A stretch of DNA of 64,000 nt from Agriotes lineatus. Taxonomy: Eukaryota > Arthropoda > Insecta > Coleoptera > Elateridae. The position numbers and the translations under genes are program-made. The notes under the pieces were generated by a model. The model ran no database searches and was not told the DNA's origin. It saw only the letters and a list, made by a program, of their open reading frames with translations. The DNA lies in NCBI GenBank assembly GCA_940337035.1, contig CALNHX010001053.1, positions 1 through 64,000 on the forward strand, read 5' to 3'. This document shows, one piece after another, positions 33,679 through 44,720 of this stretch. Position 1 is the first letter of the stretch. Each line of letters starts with the position of its first letter.

Positions 33679-35461
33679 ATGACAAAGACCATTAAAATGT
33701 GTACTCCATTTATTTTATATACCTTAGGAATAATTTTAATAATTTCACCTCCATGCAAACTTGGAAAAAAACAACTATTTTGGTACAGATGTTATGCAAT
33801 ATGTACTTGTGCAGCATGGGTTGCACTCGACGCGTTTAGTATAACTAATAGATTGATCTATGCGTATCCTTTTTTTTTATCGAAGATGTTAGTAATAATA
33901 AATATATGTTCGTCTGTTAGTTTCCTAATATATAATTTGATCGCAATTCTGATACCTGCGTTTTGGCAAATCACAAATTATAACTCTTTTATGCGAGTAC
34001 TTCTATCAAGCAACAAATATGCCACAACCTTTGCTGGCATTTTCCAGTTGAAAATATATTCCCCTGAGTTACTTTTAGGACACGTCGTTTTCATTGTCTT
34101 AGTTATCTATGACTATCATACGTATGCAGGCATAATGGATCAAATAAGTTATTATTTTTTTAATAACTACTTACACTACTATCATTTCTACATTGCAGTA
34201 GTAATAATAACGAAATTCGTAATTTTAATATTAGGTTCTTTCAAAAGAATGAACAGTATGCTGAACGACTTGGTCGATTTGCAAAATACGACTACCAATA
34301 CTATGGCAGGCATATTACACAGAAGTGTAAGAGCTATTACATTGGCATATAGAACTCAAACCAAACAAATTAAATTATTTAATGAAATCTATGGATGGCA
34401 AATTATGTTTCTCATGCTTTCGTTGATGATGAGTTTACTTAACATTTTAGCAGCAACCTTTGTATTTTCGTACAGACTAATAGCAACGGATAAACCTATT
34501 TTATCCACTCAATCTTCTATTCATGTGATCATAACTAATTTTCTATGGTCGACTTTGCAGTTCGTAAGTATATGGTGTGTTTGCTTGTTTTATAAATATA
34601 TTTATTATACAGCAGCCTTATTTTGTTACTCATGATGACAACTACAATTTTAATGCAAATAGAGCAGCTGAAGTAAAAAAATGAGAGCCGCATAGAAGTC
34701 CCAATTGTAAATCTCTTTTGAATTGGTTATCGCACTCAATTAATATGGTTTCTAAAAATTCCATTGGAAAAGGTTGTTCTTTATAATATAGGAATTCGGA
34801 GATAATCAGCTACAGTAAAATACAATACAAATTACTGTGTTTATGTTATCCTTTTTTTAGTTTTTAGTAAACCAAGGAATGGACAACAGACGGTAATAGT
34901 CATTTATAAGACAGTTAAAATTTTATTTTAAAAATCTTGATTGGTCAAGTTACGTTTTGCAGTAATAATTTGTCTGCTTCATCAGACTTAATGTTTTACA
35001 ATATATAATAATATATTTTAAAATCCAACATCAATAGTGAAAATCTGAAAAACGAGTTGTTAAATTAAGGTCATTTTCCAACGTTCACTTATATTTTACA
35101 TTTAATTGGTTTTGGTCTTTTTTCAAGCTAGTTGCAAATGTTTTAAAACGCCTTTTCTATCTGTATAATATTTTTTCAGATTCTGGCAATGATTCTGGCA
35201 GTTGCCTGTAATAAATCATCAGAAGAAGCACAAAAGACAGCGGACATATGTGTAGATATCCTGCTAAAACTCCCTACCATGTCGCATGACAGGCAAGAAA
35301 GTTACATGCAGTACGAATTAAATTTACTAAAAGAGTTAGCTAACAACCACTGCCCCAACTTTTCTGCTGATGGAATGTTTTCAATCAAGAAGTCTTTGAT
35401 TCTTGTCATTATTAATTGTCTGGCTACCTACTTTATTATTTATATTCAGTTAGATAAATAA
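33679..35461 (+). CDS. Gustatory receptor alpha2, intact (two exons)
   Basis: A 388-residue insect Gr of the 7tm_7 family, expected in the dendritic membrane of taste or contact-chemosensory neurons as a ligand-gated channel subunit. Exon 1 is 33,679-34,563 (295 codons), followed by donor gtaagt. Exon 2 is 35,180-35,461 after acceptor ttttttcag. The intron is phase 0, the conserved position near the C-terminus of insect Grs. Hydrophobic segments lie at about residues 10-25, 36-56, 66-95, 131-147, 164-185, 240-265 and 366-384. The last contains TYFIIYIQ, the TYhhhhhQ signature. Long basic loops such as SVRAITLAYRTQTKQIKLF precede segment 6. The intron holds ~230 bp (34,786-35,015) not present in alpha1. 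The ligand cannot be predicted. Confidence 0.92.
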
Positions 35462-36415
35462 TGGAACATACTATCCACTATCGTCTCTAGTACAGTATTC
35501 TTTGACTGTTATTGTCTTCTTTATATTATCATATTATGTTATTATTAATTATTATGATCTAGCAGTAGTTTCTACAAAACTTGGATGTGATAGAATTAAA
35601 TCAAGCTGCACCATTTTTTCAGGCGCTTAAAACTCCTGATACGCATTATTATACTAATACAATTCGCTACAGCAGTTTAATTAGATCGGAAACGTAAAGT
35701 CAATCTTATTGATATATTTTCTGACTTAATTTTGATGCAGTCCACATCATGGTTTTCAGTAGCGTAGAAAAAAATCGACACGGTAGTTCAATTGACATAA
35801 GTGTTTTCAATGAAGTCTCCAAAATAGTGACGCTAAATCAGATTGATCTTCGTCTGTTAGTTTTCTGATCAATTTGATTTTTTAGCGGTGAATAGCACTA
35901 CAAAAACATTTGTAACTGTAGATGAAGCCTTTTTTATGTATGGTAACCTTTCTGGAAGTATACAAAGGTATGGTAAGTGCTAAGATACATCCGCGGACCA
36001 ATTAACAACAGAGAAATATTGATGAAAAGATATGAAGAATTCTAAAACGCCTATATACTGACTGTTCGATATTTCTGATTAAGTAAACATTCGTGTACCA
36101 AAACTTTGACAAACTTAAAATTCGCTTCTTCCTCCCAAATTGTATTACCCAAAAACTATAAACCTCAAAAAAGAGGGCATTTATGTCAGTGCATATGTCG
36201 ATTTCCTTTTGAAGGTTTTAACTTAGATTGAATAGCAATGTTTTAATTATTATAAACGTGATCGTGATGAATTTCCAAATAATCGTCGATCTACATTTCG
36301 ATGGTGTTGCTAGATTTATCCACACAAATGATCCAAACCCTTTCCACTGCATTCATAGGTAAGTCAAAGTTTTAAACTTTTAAACTTTTTTATCGTCTAC
36401 CTTTCAGTGACTCAT
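35462..36415. other. Spacer downstream of alpha2
   Basis: Non-coding, collinear with 1,155-2,028. Confidence 0.4.
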
Positions 36416-36680
36416 GTAAGCTTACGAAGATTACGATGGGAAGATCATATAGAAAGAATGAATAGAAACGCTATATCAAAAAGGGTAGAGGAGCCAAATT
36501 CAGAAGGAAAATGAAGTGCGGGTATCGAAAGGGTGGAATGCAACCGTATTGAAAGATGCAACAAAGATCCTGTTTTTTAACAAATGGAAACCAATCATAT
36601 GGAAAGGATAGGAAAGAAGAAGAATGGCATGGTATACGTCAACACACCTGTAGAATGTAGAATGCAAGCACATGGACTTA
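36416..36680 (+). pseudogene. Reverse-transcriptase C-terminal tail relic
   Basis: One frame reads LRRLRWEDHIERMNRNAISK, RVEEPNSEGK, a stop, then SAGIERVECNRIERCNKDP. This is the RLRWxGHIxRM...GRPxxRWxD end of the RT type whose preceding part stops at 33,420, upstream of alpha2. Together they look like one relic split by the receptor gene. Confidence 0.65.
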
Positions 36681-37804
36681 AAATCAACTAACAAATTCGG
36701 AATGAGCTATACACCAGTAAGTCACTATTTTGTTATAGTTATGCAAAGGCTGTTGCTAGTTGATTGCCTTCCATTTGGGAGAATTACAGCAATTACTGCA
36801 CCAAACTATTTTTTTCAGTACGATATACTTTCACCTCTACCGTTTCACTTATTTGTTCAGTTATGGCAGGTTCTGGCATAATTTCACTGGCATAGGTTAG
36901 CGTGGGTTGCAGATTCTGGTTCATTTGGCAGTGCATAAATACTTGATGCTTCAAATGGTATAATAAGTTGAGCTATTCTATTAACCCCTTTTGGTTTCAC
37001 TATCTATTTTTCTATCTCCTTGGTTAAACTATTGCTTGCAACACGTCTCACCAAATACTTTATTGGTATCTTTCGATACGTTTATGGATTTCACTTTTCA
37101 GTAAATATCTTTATTTTATGTTACAGTCTAAATGGGTGGTTAAGAAGCGTGAATAACTAAAAGCAAAGTTCACCCTAACTACGCCTCAACTGTCCTGCAG
37201 TAAATAGTTGACCGACTAATGCTCAGGGAGAAGGTGTGGTTTAACTCAACACCACGTAACTTAGAGCAAGATGCTGTCACAATAAGAGTTGGTTGTGATC
37301 AAGATGAAAGGGGGTAGGCGCCACAAATTCTATTAAATTAAAAGAGATCGAAAAATTGCTGAACGACCCTTGTAGAAACTCGAAATCCATGGACCGTTAC
37401 TCTGCTACGATTATCCTGTGAGGCGTCTCCACTCGCTTGGGACTTAGCTTTGCTGGTTTCTTAGCATTCGCCAGGGTACGTTACAAATAGATCATAACAC
37501 AGGCTAACACACAAATAAATAAACAAATATCTATGAACATCATAAATAAAAGGCATGAAAGGTCGAACTTAAATTAGTACCTCCTGAAAAATTCAAATTT
37601 ACGTGTATATAATTGACACAATTACTTTTAAACAAGCAATTATGTGATTTACGTAATTCGTACCAAAAGGAGTTAGTAATGTTAATTTAAGGAACCGCCC
37701 TACATTGAGGACATCAACAGAGCCCATTATTATGGTCAACAAACAATGAAACTTAATTTACTCTAATTCAAATCTATTTGTTATTAACTTAGCCGCTATT
37801 TATA
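36681..37804. other. Spacer, no gene recognised
   Basis: Collinear with 2,291-3,329. No coding signal. Confidence 0.4.
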
Positions 37805-38125
37805 GCTGTCAATTGACCATATGTAGGTCAAGTACGCATCATCTGGTTTTACATCTGCTTAGCATTCGGGAGGTCGCTGGTACGATTTCCCTGGCCGTCT
37901 GCTCTGATTCAGGTTTTTAGGTAGTTTTCCTGAATCAGCAGGGTACCTTCTCTGAGGCGTATGCTGGAGCAGTACTTCTCCACCTTTCCTGGCCTATCTT
38001 CCATTCTCCACCCCTCCTTTCTCTCACCCATCTTATAATTTCCGTTCTTGGCTGAAGAGTGACGCAAGGTTTCTATAGCAGCCCGCCTCTAGTTGGGGGA
38101 ATTGAAATGACTCTGAACCTTTTAC
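37805..38125 (+). repeat. tRNA-derived SINE-like element, second copy
   Basis: Paralogue of 3,330-3,640. The tRNA-like head is more complete here (agcattcgggaggtcgctgg), but the B box is mutated (ggtacgatttcc). It duplicated with the segment rather than by transposition, because the flanks match. Confidence 0.45.
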
Positions 38126-38764
38126 CATTTGTTCTGGTTTAGGTTGCGCGACCAAACGAATTGCCTGGCGAATGGGATGCTCTAATGCGACGAGAAACCT
38201 TTAGATGGATGTTGAATTGAAATGGAATGACTCCAAGAAGCAGCAAATGAAACGGCATATATTTATCCTCGGAATGACGAGTCTTGGGAGCCGACTTCAC
38301 GGTAAAGAATTGTCACAACCTGCAGATTAAGGCCATTTATAATCTTTGGCATGTAGATCCTTTACAGGCAAAAAAATGCAATACTTGCAGCGATATGAGA
38401 AGATTTCGGGCACGCACACATCCACGCCGCCTCAAAGCTTGTTACTGTTCAAAAGCCATTTACAGCTATTTATTTAATTATTTTTCCTAAAGTCGGTTAA
38501 AATTAACTTTTTGCCTTATATTTCTTTAAGCCCTTTTTTTCCTGCAATGACACTGAGCATTCAGATCTTCTATAAGCTATATTTCAATCTAAGTAAGCTG
38601 TTTAACTCAGAAGTAGTGTTCGAAAGCCCCTGGAGTGTAGACTTCACGCTATGCATTTGTGCTGGGTTGCATATCTGACCCCTTCCCCAAAATTTGATTT
38701 TTGTTATCAGAATTTTTGGAAACCATCTTCCCATTCGCCATTTTTGTGCTGCTAAAAACAGCTG
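38126..38764. other. Spacer, no gene recognised
   Basis: Collinear with 3,641-4,359, lacking about 100 bp near 38,158. Confidence 0.4.
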
Positions 38765-39610
38765 CCTCAAAAATTAACGTCTTGGAGACGTAGCTTTATT
38801 GGATTTTTTCGGTGGCATCTTAGACTGGGAATTAGTTGTGGTGATTTGTGAATTCCACGGATAGTCTGGAATAGGCCCCATGAATTGTATTTGTGGTAAT
38901 TTCCAAGCCCAAACCCCGTTTGGGGATTTTGCTTTAGCAAGCACATGTTTCTCTTCTTGGCGTAGTGCAGCCGTAAAAATCTACAACGGGGATGTGTGTT
39001 TTTAAATTTATTCAGCTCGGTTCTAAGGCTATTGTCCTTTTTAGCTGTTCCCGTACCGACGTACCTACAGTTTTTCCTTTTGGTGATGTACCTACACTTT
39101 TCCCGTTCGGTAACGTACCTGCAGCATTTCCTACCTGGTGGCGATTCGAGCAATGTTCTGCTCCCCTTGCGAGCACATCCGCACCCAGGTCTAATCGACG
39201 CCTCTGGCTGCAGCCCCCTCGAGTTTGGCACGCACGAAGGGATTAGCGCAGGTGAACTCCTGTGAAACCTCCTCCGACAGTCACCTGGTGGTCGTCCGCT
39301 TCTTGGCCGCCTTGCAGCCCTTCGACCTCTTTCTACGTTTACTGCAGCTGGGGAAAATCCATCGCAAAGGTCGGTTAGTTAATATTTTCGTTTGGACCTT
39401 TCGAACCTCGGGTTCCTTCTGGAGGCGCTGTCGTGATGGTGCTACGACGTGCTCGATAAACTTTCGAATGATTTTAAGCGGTAAACTCACCTTTGAAATA
39501 TAGTTGATAACCCGCCATTGTAAAGAATATTTGGTGGTAGCTCTCCTTAACTGACATTCAGCTTTTAGATCACATGTACGGTGGTGCATCTGGCCTCGTA
39601 CTAGTTTCAA
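38765..39610. other. GC-rich block, second copy
   Basis: Paralogue of 4,360-5,170. On the minus strand a 154-codon frame (39,231 to 38,767) and a 109-codon frame (39,610 to 39,281, ending KGCKAAKKRTTTR) are open here but interrupted in the other copy. Absence of a shared intact frame argues against a working gene. Confidence 0.3.
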
Positions 39611-40706
39611 CGGTACTGTAATATTTTCTGTAAGGCAAGTGCATGAAAAGCCTCATTTTACTTTCAATCGTCACGTTGCCGTGGTGACTTAATCTACGTT
39701 TGGATACCACTAGCATATGCGCCCCGCTTTGCAAGAAAATTGAATGTAATGTTCGCTTACGACCCTTTAATGCCGATTGTTTAGCATTATCGTGAATTCG
39801 CGATTTTATAGCACCGTATACGGAAGCAAGATCTTGTAATCCGTGTTAGCGACTTGAAAACTTAATTAAAAGTGACACCTTGCATACTGGGTGCTTGGAC
39901 GACCGATTTCTATTTATTCAGTAGTGCATTTGGCCAAGTTTAGCGTCCATTTTGTATTTCTTAATACTAATATTTTGTCGCAAATTAAGATATCACTTAC
40001 CGTTTTTTAGTTACTTACTTAACTTGAATCTACTTGTCAATTACGCATTTACGTTTATATAAATTTAAATGGCAATTTTTAGCCATACGCTTAATTATTA
40101 TTATTAAACTGTGATATGATCTCCCTATTGAGATTTTGTGTGGGTTTATCCGTATTATATGTTGTGTAAAACAAAACCTCTTACTTTACTGTTTGCTTAT
40201 TATATGGAATCGTTACTTGGGCCAGCGAATTTTATTTATGTCCCTTGCCGTTATCTCTCTTTTCAGGAAGTGTTGGTAGCGCATTTTGTCGTATGCCTTT
40301 AAGTGCGATTAACAAAGAGCAGGGTTATCTGCTACCTGGCGCCCGTATTTTCTTTTATTTTAGCTGAAGCTTTGAGTCTCATATACAACCCACGCCCTCC
40401 TCTGGCTGAGAAGCCGGCTGCACTTGCTTACCACTCTTACCATCAGAGCAACGGTAACAACGATAACAAGCTTCCCTAAAACTTGCCAAACAACCACTGG
40501 CTTGCTTATACGTATGCCGCCTGTACTCATAAAAGTTCAAACCAAAAGTGTCTTCTCCACGCAACCCCAAGCATGCTAGCTCTTTCTCTCTCCAACTCAC
40601 ATAAAACGTCTTGATTGCACCATATCGTACAAGAATTCTACGCTCCTACTGACACACAGTAAACAACCAAATTTCAGCCTGATTGTCAGAAGCCAGGCAA
40701 TGGACC
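39611..40706. other. Spacer up to the empty LINE target
   Basis: Collinear with 5,171-6,184 except for a ~220-bp stretch (39,687-39,905) replaced by different sequence in the other copy. No gene recognised. Confidence 0.4.
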
Positions 40707-40726
40707 TCCTGTTCAAGAAAGTGAGC
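40707..40726. other. Empty target site of the LINE
   Basis: The 20-bp sequence duplicated around the LINE in copy 1 occurs here once, with uninterrupted flanks on both sides. It matches the 5' duplication exactly. Confidence 0.95.
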
Positions 40727-42804
40727 GAGATAAGTCAACTTAAAATGTATGGCCACGGATCGCTCACGCAAAACGTGCTTTCTGAAGAGAAACTACAAAC
40801 TGAACCTTTCTGTTAACGGAAATTATAATGATTCAAAGGACCGACATAGAACTAGGTAATAGAATAAAGAAATCTGCATAAGGTAATGGACTACCACTTA
40901 AGCTGCAAGAAATTTCCTGTTCGTACATTGGGTTTAACAGGTGTCACAGTTTGAACCAAGAATGTAATAATTTCTGCCGGTACTTTGAATGTGCCAGGGT
41001 GTCCTAACATTTGTGTGCTTCGCAGGTGTTACACAAGTAGTATAACACTCTTTGAAAGTTGTTTTTACTGTCGGAAATTGAAACACCATCGTCTGTAAAC
41101 ACCTTAAAAAATAAAATAATGTATATTTCTGCTTTAACTGAGGAATAGATAAAAGTTATTAATATTTTACACATAGTTCAGGCTTTACCCTTGATGAAAA
41201 TGTAACCCAACAGATGCCGGGCAAATGTTCTAATAGAGATAAAAATAGGAGATAAGCGCCTCGTATATCATCCAGCCGCGAGCAAATTCGAGGCGTTTCT
41301 CCGTGGCTGAACGGAACTAATGATCGCGCTGCATCCACGCGTCTGCGAAGCGTTGAAATCGCTTTCGTAGGCGTTGCAATCACGGTAATTTTGAATCCCT
41401 GCAGTGTTTCTTTTATTTGAGAATTGATGTCATTCGCATTGCCAAGTGTTTCCTTTTATTGTTTCAGTATTATCAGAAATGTTAAAACATGTTTACTTCA
41501 AGTTTTCTTTAATTTTTCAAAACTGTTAGTGTCACAATTTCCACATGCAAAGGAAGTTCTGGGTAAAGCCCTTTACAGATTTTTTATGTATTGTAATCAT
41601 TATGCTACATTTTCATTCTTTAGGTATATTTGTTTCAAAGATGCCTCCAAGTTCTTTCCGTTCGTATTTTATTAGATCTCTCCTGGTGACATGGCATTAC
41701 TTTTTTCTAACCTATATTTCTTTACTAGTTCTTTCGATGCACTCATCATTTACAAATTACTAATCATCCATTTTATATTTTATAGAGATTGCTAATCGTT
41801 CTACTAAAAATGTTGCATCTGAAGGTCAGAGATATCGTGTTCTAGGTTTGCAGAAAACTGATTCCAGTAATTTTCCTTTTATTGCCCCTATTTTTGAATT
41901 AGTTTCGTTTCATGCAGGATAGTGGGTCTCTCACGCTTTTGATGTTTCGAATATTTTAATTTCTCTGGAAAACCATGAAATTTTTTTATTTGCCTGTGGA
42001 TTCGTTCTATTTATTTTTTTACGAGTACTTCATTTATTGTTTTCGCTACGTTTGTTTTTCCAATCTTCTTCAGCTGAATCTAAGTCGCTTATTTTCGTTG
42101 GTGTTGGTTGTTAGTCCGGCTTAGTTTAATAATTTGGTTGTGTCTTCTAGAGATGTTCAATTATCCTAATTTTATTGAATAGTTTGGTGACATATTCTTG
42201 ACTATTTTTGCTGTTAATTACCTATTAGGTATTAGGTATTTGTGTTCTTTCTGTTTGCAAGTACAAAGTCGATGCAGCATATAATTATTTAACCTCTCGT
42301 GTTCTGCAATGTATGTATACCCGGCTCAATCCAGTTGTGATTCTGAGCGGGCTTTGCATGTGCATTTTTTCTAACGGGGTAAACACAGTTTGTAACAAAA
42401 AAAACCAAAGTCATAGCAAAATTTGTCAGTTCATCATTATTCGTTCGTCAACTGAAGTAACTTTGTTGAAAATAACATACATAATTGACTCTTCCAGTTC
42501 AGCAAGATGCCTCGAATGGTTTTTTCATAAGCTATAAATATCAGTGTCATTCTGACACTAGTAACCTTTTATAACTAAATAGGTAGTATACTGGTAAAAG
42601 TGTTCATATTCAAGCCATGCTCAGAATGACAAATGGAGTGAATGTGGTATATGTTGAATTTTATCATCGAAAAACGTGTTGTTGATCCTTATTGCATTAT
42701 TTATGCAGCAGTAGCATTTCTCCGTTTTCATTGTGTGCTTCCCAATTAAATCGTTGTTTGGTGCTTGGTATGATGTTGGTACCTATTTTTCCATTATTTA
42801 ACTA
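40727..42804. other. Spacer, no gene recognised
   Basis: Collinear with 11,490-13,364. The last ~200 bp before the mariner-type element (from 42,601) are missing from the other copy, which also lost the element's left tip. Confidence 0.4.
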
Positions 42805-43340
42805 CAGGGTTCGCCATAGCAGTGTTACCATTTTTAACACTAAATCTCTTTTGAACAAAACATATACATTCTTAATTCTTATCATAAATTGTTCCACAAT
42901 TGATATTTCAGTAGTGGCAGTTAACAAATCGATTGCAGGCCTTTGCAAGCAACAACGTTTGTTGTCGAGAAATTTGCAAATTTGCAGTCAATTACTGCAG
43001 TACAACGTGCGTTTTGTGCGGAATTTGGAGACCGAGGCAGAGGGGATGCACCATCTCGACTGATCATTCTCAGATGAATCAGGAAATGGCAAGATCAAGG
43101 GTCCTTTCGCAACAAAAAAAGGGATGGGTCGCAGGGGAAATGTTACGACGAGTCATGGTAATTTTCCTTCAACGTCTTAAAGCTGGCGTTGCAGAAAATG
43201 GTGGTAACTTGAAAAATTCTATATTTAAGTCATACAAACCCAATTGCGTATAGAACAATCTATGATAAAAATTCAAAATGTATTGTATTATTTAAAAGAT
43301 ATTAATTTTTAAAAATGGTACATTGCTATGCCTAACCCTG
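42805..43340 (+). mobile_element. 536-bp mariner-type deletion derivative with intact ends
   Basis: Terminal inverted repeats of ~33 bp (cagggttcgccatagcagtg at the left; complement reads cagggttaggcatagcaatg at the right) are flanked by TA at 42,803-42,804 and 43,341-43,342. Inside, codons for both ends of a transposase survive (FVVEKFANLQSITAVQRAF near 42,958; EYGGNLKN-like end near 43,195), with the catalytic DDE region missing. This is the usual product of internal deletion of an autonomous copy. Confidence 0.75.
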
Positions 43341-44100
43341 TAATTCGCCATTGTTGATTGAGTTTAGTATCTAATGTACGTCGTCATAAACAGTTTTTTT
43401 CTGGTTGTAAAAATGTAAATGTATGACATACATGTTTGTCTCTTGGCACCCTCAGGATGCTAACAATCAGAATTTGGGCTGCGTGCGAGCATCGAAATAG
43501 GCGCTCACTTTATTATTAACTCATTTACACGTAAGACATAGCAGAATACAATTTTCTGATGTCATTTCTATTAAATGGTAAAAATGTATTACCAAATAAA
43601 AAAATCTGGTGTGATACACGCAACTTCCTTTTACAGTGATTTTATAATTATTAAAAAAATTAGTTTACCTAGTACACTTTACAAAAAAAAAACAAAAATA
43701 TTAAGAAAAAGAAACCCCTTTCAGAAGTATTCAACTAGAAAAATACCTATCTCACATCAATACACATGCACGCACGCAAGCACGCAAGACACGCACACAC
43801 AGACCAGTAAACAAAAACATGTGTTTTTGGTTTAGGAGACTCCAACACGTGAAGATCTGTCGAAAACATAATTTCGAATTTCCTTATTATAAAGAAACAT
43901 TAAATAGAAGATGTTCGTGTGTGCAGATAATTTTGATCAACTTTAATTTAGAAAAGAAACATTCTGTTGAAGCTACAGCTACAACATTATTTGTAGTAAC
44001 CATGAAGAAACTTATTGCTTTGTTCATTCATGTATGGCAATTGTATTTGAGTGATACCTGATACTCATATCTTAAAACTCCCAAGCTCGCTTCCATGCAT
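43341..44100. other. Spacer, no gene recognised
   Basis: Collinear with 13,855-14,599. Confidence 0.4.
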
Positions 44101-44166
44101 TCAGCCAGGCAAAATCCGATTACTAATTTTGCTAGTCTGCCGCTTTAACAGCTAGACCACGCCGGC
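44101..44166 (-). repeat. tRNA-like relic, second copy
   Basis: Same as 14,600-14,664: box A-like tggtctagctg on the minus strand, no valid B box. Confidence 0.35.
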
Positions 44167-44344
44167 TGAGCAGTTGGGTCGCTTCTGGCTCTATATAAGA
44201 GAGACCTCAATCGCTGCATATTTCTATCCATGTTACACCTTGTATCTGTTGGCTTCAATTTCCATTAATGGCAAAATCCTAAACTACGTGAAAATTATAA
44301 TATTTATATATTACTGCGTTAAAGCAGATATTTAATTTTGTAAG

Positions 44345-44720
44345 GTATTTACTAAGTATACGTTTGGTTTTGAGCAAGGTAGACATATAATCCTCATTCA
44401 AAATATCCTCTTCTTTCAACAAGTACTTTTTGAATTATACCGCCAACAGACAGATAGTTTTAAAATAAGGAAGAGGTCTAATCAGCAATTCTATTTAATG
44501 CAGCTCTAGGGAAAATCGTCCCAAGTATAGAAAATAGGACGATAAACAGCAGAGGAACAGCTTATGCAGGCGATTTGGCAATACTAAGCAGATCAAGCAA
44601 AGTACTTAAAATAAAAGAAGAAGGTGGTTTCAAGTGAACAGGAAAAAGACAAAATATATTAAATATGGGAGAAAGATAGAAACTGAAAGATATAATCCAA
44701 ATAGTTATTTACTATACAAC
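44345..44720 (+). pseudogene. Reverse-transcriptase relic, left part
   Basis: Same motifs as 14,845-15,145 (FGFEQGRH, AILFNAALGKIV, AYAGDLAI), then continuing with KTKYIKYGRKIETERYNP, the KTKxM region that follows YADD in intact proteins. These extra codons are missing from the first copy. The homology stops near 44,720, where a 2.9 kb unrelated segment begins; it resumes at about 47,645. Confidence 0.65.
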
